Under the pieces are notes generated by a model. It searched no databases. It saw nothing but the letters and a program-made list of their open reading frames with translations, and was not told where the DNA came from. 64,000 nt of DNA from Stichopus chloronotus (Eukaryota; Echinodermata; Holothuroidea; Aspidochirotida; Stichopodidae), in contig CM037837.1 in the NCBI GenBank assembly GCA_021234535.1, positions 9,419,218 through 9,483,217 of the forward strand, written 5' to 3'. The position numbers were made by a program, and so were the translations under genes. Below, one piece after another: positions 57,285-64,000 of this stretch (positions within the stretch are counted from its first letter, which is position 1; each line of letters starts with the position of its first letter).

Positions 57285-60200
57285 GTAAGTATATCTAACA
57301 CAACTAATACATACCATACTGTAATTATGGCAAAAATCATGTCCTTTAATTGTCACATACATGGATAATTACCATTTCTTATTAACTAAAACAGTACTAG
57401 TGGTGTTATCAAAGAGGGCATGAGGGGGAGGCTCCACTTCATCTGTGGCTCATCATCAGCAATTAAGTCCTAAAAACATATGGACTGTGACAGGTAGCTC
57501 AAGTACCTATTAGTTGTAGCAATCTGCTACGATAATACCTGTTCAGTACATGAACTGTCCCTAATTAATTTAAATCCCAATTGAAAAGTCTCATTCCGTA
57601 TGTCACTGGTTCAGAATGAAACTTTAGCAACACACATGATTGTTAAATGGCATTGCGTGTCAAACATGCTGCATTGCGCATTATACGGTTAATGGTCCAT
57701 GCATCACAGCATGATTTAATCTCACAGATAATTGTAATAAAATAAAATGTATGTGCACAATACATATAACAAGAGGATAATTCACAGATCAGTTGCCCAT
57801 CGTAATCCTACATGTTTTCCAGATAATCATGAGTTCTACAACACACATGTTTTGGTTGTTCATTGGCAATGTGAAAAGACCCCATCGTTACCAACAGCAT
57901 AGTGCACTAGCTCTCATTAAAAGAAACAGATTTGGCTCTGTGGTTTGTGCACCAGCCCTCATATTCCAGGCATGTTTCATGCATACTGTATATTCTCTAA
58001 AGCACACTGAGTTGCATATCAGATTGAGATTGTGAATCTGAAATTTATTATCTGAGAGGGGCCAAACTGGTGGTACAGGGGGTCTAGTGGGGAGGTGTCC
58101 CCCATCCCCATTTGGATCGGACATTTCTTTGTGAGATGATGCCTGAAATTGTGAGACTCACGGTGAAACTGTCAGGGTTGGCATGTCATATGATATATGT
58201 GATCATTACACATGTAGTTTCTATGAAATTATGTTGGAATAAGAAATACAACTGAAATGAATTCACATTAATCAAATTGTCCCAATCAAGCAAACGTTTG
58301 TATTTGGAATTTTCATACACACACACACATATCCTCCCACTGGTTTTCAGCCCTCGTATATACCTGTGAGGAGGTATTCTGGGCCATCATAAGTGTAGAC
58401 AACAATACAATGTTTCACCCCCGATTTATCAAACATAATCACATTGGACAGCTGTTGCTATGGCAGCTGGGAGAGACATAATACCTTTTAACCATCAACC
58501 AACTGCAATATCTCATCTCTTTTGATTATTCCATGTATAGGGATGAGATAATTACCATATTATTATGGTGATACATTGATCTGACATTCATTCTTGTCAT
58601 TTTCTTATTCTGTACGTTTCATCCTAAGGATCGTACCACCAGATTGTGCACTCTGTTCGGTATCCAGCAGAGATACCTATCAACCCACCTACGCAGGGTG
58701 CACAATATCCAGGGCCAGTAGCAATGAAGGACCATTTGGCTATGAGGCTTGCAAAAAGTAGGTTAACTTCCTTTCCTCCTTCAAAGAATTACAGTTAGTT
58801 GGACTATGTACATATATTGTTGTTATTTTTTATTTAAAACAGTGCTGTGGTTGAGTGAGTGAGGTACTGTACAGTACGTGGTGGCAATGAAGCTCAACAA
58901 CTGGAAGGTTTGGGCCGTTTGATCCCTGGCCAGGTCATAGGAAATTGTTTTTTTCGTCAAAGAGCCATCTAATGTTTTCCCATCTGAACTGAAATTCTAT
59001 GAAAGGTGCCAAATTTGATCTACTGTAAAATTGTTGAGTTGGTAGTCACCCAATGTGAAGTCGTAATATATAAGCTACTGGCTGGTTTCCTTGGCCCGCA
59101 GTTTTGTGGTTGCATGCTTAGCATCGTAAAACAAATGGGCCCCTTCCAGGCCTGAATTACTGCTATCATTATTATTTTAGTCAGTTGAGCTGATGTATTT
59201 CATTGCCAATGCACAAGCTACCTTTCTGTGACTTTTTTTCATTTTTTGTGTAACCGAAAACTTGTTTTCAATTATACCCATGTGCATGGCAACCTGGGAC
59301 TACTGAATATAGGTTTCAAGTATACCCTTGTGCATGGCATGCAACCTGGGACTATTGAATATAGGTTCTTTTACCCCCCCCCCCCAACAGAGGTGATAGA
59401 ATTAGCAAATGACCTATACAATGACATAATATGAATGATAATTTCTGGTATCTGCATCATCAGCGGTCAGATCTTGACTCAGCTACGTGCGTCCATGCCT
59501 TTTTTGTGCTTGTGTGTCTTTCTTTATGTTATGCAGCCATATTTGAATGTTTTTGTATTATTGTTTTTATTTTATCCTGATTTATCACAAGTAGCCGCAA
59601 GCTTGGTGGTGTAAATGCTGTGGCCAGAGAAATGTTACCCTATGTTTTATTTATGGTTTTAAGTTGGATGTGAAGAAGGCAGTACAAAATGTCCGGGGCA
59701 TTTCAAACTGTCTGTGCATGCTTTATTAAATCCATCTGAAATTCTGTATCTTCTCTTTGGTTCGACAATATTGTCAACCGGACAGTATAAACATCAGCAC
59801 ATATGCAAGAAGTGAGTAACATCATGGAATAGGTTTTCACAGTCATTGGAAGTACACATACTGTAGAGTAGGCTTTTCACCCAAAGTTGCTTTCAGCTGA
59901 ATAGATCAGGTTTGGTCAACTTCTTTCTTACCAATTTTACTTACATTGTGAGTGTTTGTTTCGTTTTTTTTCAATGTATTCTATTAAAATTTTTCAGGGT
60001 CCCAAACGATAAACCTACTCCCTGTTGAAGAAGACGCCGGGACCGTCCAATGAGTGGATGTCCTGCAAAGGGGCTGAAGAGGATTGACAGCTATCTCAAA
60101 CATGTGCAACACCTCAACGTGAGCCTTAATTACATTAATTTGACTTCATGAATATAAAATATTGGACCAATCAAGTATCTTGCACACATATAAGTTGTAG

Positions 60201-62961
60201 AATTTATAGCTAGCAATGACAAGAGAGAGATATAAAACTTTTTTGTGACAGTAGGATAGCAACATAGAAACCAATTAAGAACATTTTAGCTACTTCTTTG
60301 CATGATGTAGATCTCATTTTTTAAAGTTTGAGGATCAGGAGGCTCATCAAGGCCCCTCTACCATGCTGATCGTGGATGATCATACACCGGCGAGTTTCAC
60401 CTAGTGTCCAGAGGATAACGAGGCAGGGTGAAACCAGACAGTAGCAATGGGAACCCAAACTTGCTCCCAGGACTGCCATTTAATGTCTCCATCCAACGAT
60501 CAAGAGGGTGTCCCTAGTCTATAGCCACTTTTCCAAAGGCTGGGAAGGGTGGAGAACCTGCCCGGCTTAGCAGCAGATCAGCTGTACTGAGTAACTTGAA
60601 ACGGACAAGACCTAAATCAGACAATAGGGACCCAAATAACCCCCTCAGCACCACTGTAAACCGCTTTACTGAACAAGCCAAATTGGAATACCCAGAAATT
60701 TTTCAAGTGCATTTGATCTGGGGACCCAAAGATTGCAAGACAGACACTCTAACCACCAAGCTAACTATTCACCCTAAGTTACATTGCTAATGGACAATTC
60801 AGTAAAGTGGGATGTACATTTCAGACAGTTTGTTCAACCATTTCAATGGCTATAATTAGGAGAGAACTTTTCATAAGGGATTTGCTTTACATCTGGCTTG
60901 TGCTATTACTTCATAGTATATCAGTTCTTGTCCATCCCAAGAGACCAAAAAAAAAAAATCAAACCCCTCCCCCATCCCGTTTGGACTTACCCACAGAAGT
61001 GCATGACTTTTCCAGAAAATATTGCTCCAAAAATTTTGTCACTTGGAGAGGTATACAAACTAAAATTATTATCGATATTATAGAGAAGACTCTTACCTAT
61101 GTGTATCAGCAACAGGCAGTTAACGTATTTTTCTCTCTTCTGTAGTACAGTAGTTATAAATATTCCCTTGTGATGAACGCGCCTGAGTTTATGTTGCCGC
61201 AAGAGTACGGGTCATGCAATACTCTGAATCTTGCCGTAATGGCACAATGCTAGTTCTACATTCGATGTATGTGGTGATCAACTAGCCACTTAAGATACAT
61301 AGTGATTTCTGCTTTTAAGGAGAAATCAGGGTTTGATTGAGAAAATTCACCTTTAGTTGATTTGTCTTTCTAAACTGATTGTTCACCGAAATATAGAGAC
61401 GGTGAGGAGGTGTCTGAAGGTAAAAGAAACGGTTATTATTGCGTTAATTACTGTTGAATGAGAGCTCGTAATATTTGTCGGGTACAAAAAATAAACCTTC
61501 ATGTACAAGACAAGACAGCCTCCTTCCTGTATACGATTATACCGAATTTGACTCGTTTCTCGAAAATGCCCACATGTTTTGAGATAATCTTGATCATATT
61601 TGTTAGTCATTGTACGATACCGGTGGGGAATTGTAGTGAAACAAATTGTGAAAATAAACCCTGATTTCCCCTTTAACAGGTGCTTTAAGTATGTCACATG
61701 GAGGAACACCTGTACATATGCTGACAAACATATGGACAAGTATGTAGTGAATCGACCCGAATGAATATATTTTTTTTTTGCTTATAGAAAGGTTCTCCCA
61801 CATGGTCATGGTTCAAGTGTTAATTATGGCAATACTGTACTTAACCACAAGAGTACTTATGTCATTTTTTAATGGAATCAATTTGCAGTATCATGTGGCT
61901 TGGAAAAGACTACAGATTTGGAAGATGATCATATACTTGAAAGTACTTTGTCTAGATGGTGCACATATGACTGCATCCATTACTGCATGCATATATGTAA
62001 TGCATATGTGGCTATGTCAATTCTTTCTTGTTTCTTTTGACTGCATGACATATCAGGTCAGACACAATTGTGATGACATATGAAACTCTTAATTTTTATC
62101 GCAGTAATACCATTTAATTTCAGTGTATTTTTACGTGCTGTGCCACATTATTGTATGTATGTGCTATATTTGCCTCATGTATCAAGCAGTGTCAAAATTC
62201 TGAAACTTATTTAATTAACAAGCATGTAATTGGATGCACATGTAAGAAAACCGGCCAAAGACAAGAGAAGATTATGCATGCAATTGTGCATGCATGCTCT
62301 GACATTCATGATTGTGTGCTAATTTAATCATTTAGACACAGGACACCATTGTGTGGCAGAGTCAGCTGTGATGAATTTTCTTCTCACCTCATATCACTCA
62401 TTGTATAAGGATAGATATTGTCAGCAGTGGTGTATCCAGGATTTTGTTATAGTGTGGGTGCTAATGGATCGCTATTCCGTTGATGGATCTATGGGAAGGG
62501 GTGTCCCCCTCCTTTTGAGAAAAAAATAATGTGCCACCTTACACTTGAGAAGTCAGTGACTGCACCTGCTTGAACTCATACATCATACTGTCTTTCTTCT
62601 GTTTTCGTTTCTTAATTTTCTTTGTTTTTCCTCAGTTTAAAATTTTTGTTAAGTTCATGCCAATAGAAAGGGAATGCACCTATTTTGCTCCCCCCCCCCC
62701 CTTTGGATCTGCCACTGCATCAGCACATATATTTATGGAATATTTTTTTTTTTTTATATATGCAGAAAAATACCACCCAGTACAAAGAAGCACTCCTCCA
62801 GGCACGACGGACATCTATCAGAGTCCGCGAGGAGTTGCCGTCAACGAGGCTCCTCAGCACCGTCATGCGGCCCATCAGACCTGGAGGGGCCGCCCATCAG
62901 ACCTGGAGGGGCCGCCCATCAGACCTGGAGGGTGACGTCGACATGGAGGATGACATTCTTG
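57251..62961 (+). CDS. Candidate gene 2, Cys/His-rich protein, partial
   Basis: Five exons join with agreeing phases: 57251-57284, 58629-58757, 59664-59811, 59998-60118 (or 60031-60118) and 62766-62961. Both ends are incomplete. The chain includes RSYHQIVHSVRYPAEIPIN, GCEEGSTKCPGHFKLSVHA, GQYKHQHICKK, then RPMSGCPAKGLKRIDSYLKH, QYKEALLQARR and an acidic DVDMEDDILG. Paired Cys and His (GC...KC..H...H, GC...HVQH) suggest zinc-binding modules. The CPAKGL.RI..YLKH.QHL...YKEAL pattern resembles a C2H2-like finger with a following helix. With acceptor 59998 there is an in-frame TGA at 60026-60028; acceptor 60031 avoids it. I do not recognise the gene. A domesticated or decaying transposon protein is possible. 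Confidence 0.5.
57285..58628 (+). other. Gene 2 intron A
   Basis: 1344 bases, GT-AG. Contains a short CA run near 58318-58328 and no recognised element. Confidence 0.4.
58629..58757 (+). CDS. Gene 2 exon B
   Basis: SYHQIVHSVRYPAEIPINPP then GAQYPGPVAMKDHLAMRLAK, ending in phase 1 at AAA|GTAGGT. Another frame of the same bases is also open and has a CxxC, but its exit phase puts a stop into exon C, so I chose this frame. Confidence 0.5.
58758..59663 (+). other. Gene 2 intron B
   Basis: 906 bases. Contains a two-unit ~60-bp tandem repeat at 59255-59370 (CCCATGTGCATGGCAACCTGGGACTA) and poly-C at 59376-59385. Confidence 0.45.
59255..59370. repeat. ~60-bp tandem duplication
   Basis: Two copies of TTTCAA.TATACCC.TGTGCATGGCA..., the second with an extra TGCA. 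Each ends TGAATATAGGTT. Confidence 0.85.
59664..59811 (+). CDS. Gene 2 exon C
   Basis: GCEEGSTKCPGHFKLSVHA, LNPSEILYLLFGSTILSTG, QYKHQHICKK. Cys and His spacing suggests metal binding. Clean donor AAGAA|GTGAGT in phase 2. The most protein-like exon of this candidate gene. Confidence 0.6.
59998..60118 (+). CDS. Gene 2 exon D, with in-frame TGA or alternative acceptor
   Basis: From the TTTTTCAG acceptor it reads VPNDKPTPC, TGA (60026-60028), RRRRDRP then MSGCPAKGLKRIDSYLKH VQHLN. A second acceptor (CTACTCCCTGTTGAAG, exon from 60031) keeps the same downstream frame and skips the TGA. An ATG at 60050 could also start a separate protein. Donor AAC|GTGAGC, phase 0. Confidence 0.5.
60119..62765 (+). 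other. Gene 2 intron D
   Basis: 2647 bases with a TTAA-flanked MITE (61319-61672) and poly-C at 62691-62701. Ends in a T-rich tract and ATATATGCAG. Confidence 0.45.
61319..61672. mobile_element. MITE with TTAA flanks, family 3, copy B
   Basis: Ends GGAGAAATCAGGGTTT and AAACCCTGATTTCCCCT between TTAA at 61315-61318 and 61673-61676. 354 bases, matching copy A at 35672-36181. Confidence 0.85.
62766..62961 (+). CDS. Gene 2 exon E with 22-bp internal repeat
   Basis: KNTTQYKEALLQARR, TSIRVREELPSTRLLSTVMR, then a low-complexity part PIRPGGA-AHQTWRG-RPSDLEG made by a 22-base tandem repeat (62871-62932), then DVDMEDDILG. Enters phase 0, leaves phase 1 at CTTG|GTGAGT, so the gene should continue beyond the window. 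Confidence 0.55.
62871..62932. repeat. 22-bp coding tandem repeat x2.8
   Basis: CCCATCAGACCTGGAGGGGCCG at 62871-62892 and 62893-62914, then a partial copy to 62932. Copies are identical. Confidence 0.95.
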
Positions 62962-63657
62962 GTGAGTTAACTAGAGCACCATTGTGGCAGAAGCTCATAC
63001 CGCTACATCCTGAAGGTACCATTTATGTATCATTATGTCAAATCATAGGTACCACTGAGTATCATTATACCAAATCATCAACATTGTGCAAGAGAATCTG
63101 TAGGGATGCACACTTTTCAGAATTTCATAAACTAGAGGCCCAACATTGCAGAAGTTTTATCTTTGTCAAAATTTTGATCTGTATTACCAAATAACAATGC
63201 ATATAATTAGCATACTATTCACATGCGATAATTATGAAAACCATTTTTCTCATTGGTTTGTACTGGCTGTGGGTATATGAATTGGCACTAATGTGGAAAA
63301 ATGAATGGTCACGAGTTTTTCAAAATCAATTTAAATCATTAGCTACTCACTCATTAGTGGTCATTTACATGTGACTCATAATGGGGGCCCTCTTAATTGA
63401 ACATTGATCAGTCACTAGAAACTTGACACAAAAGTGGTATGTTTGTGAGAACTAATTGAAGTTCATGAAGCAACTCAAAGTGCCCCTTTAAGTCCATTTA
63501 CTGGTCAACATACTGTACCTGAAGGCAATATAGAGTTTCAATTAGCATACCAACTGACACTGTCCAATTACTTAATAATCATTCATGCACATAGGATATT
63601 TAGGATATGATGCACATAGGATAGGATGCACATAGGATATTTACGATGGCCCATTAG
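62962..63657. other. After gene 2 exon E, no exon seen
   Basis: Contains a sequence related to the 32590-32960 repeat (63030-63160) and a partial family-2 MITE (about 63200-63492) ending CAACTCAAAGTGCCCCTTTAA. A short GGATA/TGCACATA duplication lies at 63590-63640. Confidence 0.5.
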
Positions 63658-64000
63658 TGCCACAGAGAAAAAAAATTAAACCACTGTACCACAGAGAAAA
63701 ATTAAACCACTGTACCACAGAGAAAGAAAATTAAACCACTGAGAGATCATGTAAGTATAGGCCCTTATAACATTTGTGAACTGTACTGATATAAAATGAA
63801 ATGAAAAACAGTTCTTGAATTATTTTTCTCTGTGGTAATAAATTTCTCCGTGGCACAGTGCTTGAATTTTTTTCTCTGTGGTACAGTTCTTGATTTTTTT
63901 TTGTATGTGGTACAGTGGTTGAATTTTTTTCTCTGTGTTACAGTTCCTGAATTTTTTGCTCTTTGGCACAGTCGTTTGAACCTTTTTCTCTGTGATACAA
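63658..64000. repeat. Inverted pair of short-repeat arrays
   Basis: 63658-63742 has three units of ACCACAGAGAAAAATTAAACCACTGT (~26 bases). 63818-64000 has about six units of the opposite strand, TTGAATTTTTTTCTCTGTGGTACAGT (~33 bases). The arrays could fold into one long hairpin and run off the window edge. Confidence 0.85.

Noticed and set aside
58629..58757. Alternative frame of exon B with DCALCSV and a C-terminal GYEACK
   Set aside because: It looked like a zinc finger, but exits in phase 2 and puts an immediate stop into exon C, and its entry phase matches no upstream exon.
60026..60028. TGA as a selenocysteine codon
   Set aside because: No SECIS-like hairpin was recognised downstream and the context is an Arg-rich run. 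A CGA to TGA change or alternative acceptor explains it better.

Overview
This is eukaryotic DNA, AT-rich and repeat-dense, with long introns between short GT-AG exons. The gene content (a proteinase K-like subtilase with CUB domains, Penelope-like retroelements, CR1/L2-like LINE pieces, hAT and TTAA-flanked MITEs) fits a marine deuterostome invertebrate. An echinoderm such as a sea cucumber is my best guess, but that is inference and not proven by the sequence.

Region 1-9232 precedes the first gene. It opens with a tandem array of about 0.6 kb units, then low-complexity T-rich sequence, small minisatellites, a TACC/GACC microsatellite and a dispersed inverted repeat pair. No coding exon was recognised there.

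Region 9233-42995 is one complete gene on the + strand. I assembled 14 coding exons whose splice phases all agree, giving 780 codons (779 residues). The protein has a signal peptide, an I9-type propeptide, an S8 subtilase domain of the proteinase K type with an intact Asp136/His169/Ser321 triad and Asn256 oxyanion residue, a proline-rich linker, and three CUB domains ending almost at the stop codon. It should be a secreted, self-processing serine protease. Polyadenylation signals lie near 43177 and 43192. Each CUB domain is framed by phase-1 introns and split by a phase-0 intron at the same place.

The introns of this gene hold most of the mobile DNA. Intron 5 has a decayed Penelope-like element with inverted flanking repeats. 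Intron 6 has a LINE RT remnant and an internally deleted hAT element with its target duplication. Intron 7 has a TTAA-flanked MITE and intron 8 a LINE 3' end. Intron 9 has a degenerate minisatellite, another MITE, Penelope fragments including one with an internal inversion, and a long AT microsatellite. Introns 10 and 12 carry MITEs.

Region 43000-57250 is intergenic and repetitive. It contains inverted tandem-repeat arms around a 2.4 kb core with one coding-like minus-strand frame, a second copy of the intron-12 hAT MITE, a satellite of about 240 bp, and a duplicated 1.1-1.4 kb block. One copy of that block is interrupted by a polyadenylated retrocopy with a 17 bp target duplication.

Region 57251-62961 holds a candidate second + strand gene assembled from five phase-compatible exons, rich in Cys and His. 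It has an in-frame TGA that an alternative splice acceptor would bypass, and an exon in which a 22 bp repeat is read in all three frames. It probably continues past the window. The last 350 bases are an inverted pair of short-repeat arrays.
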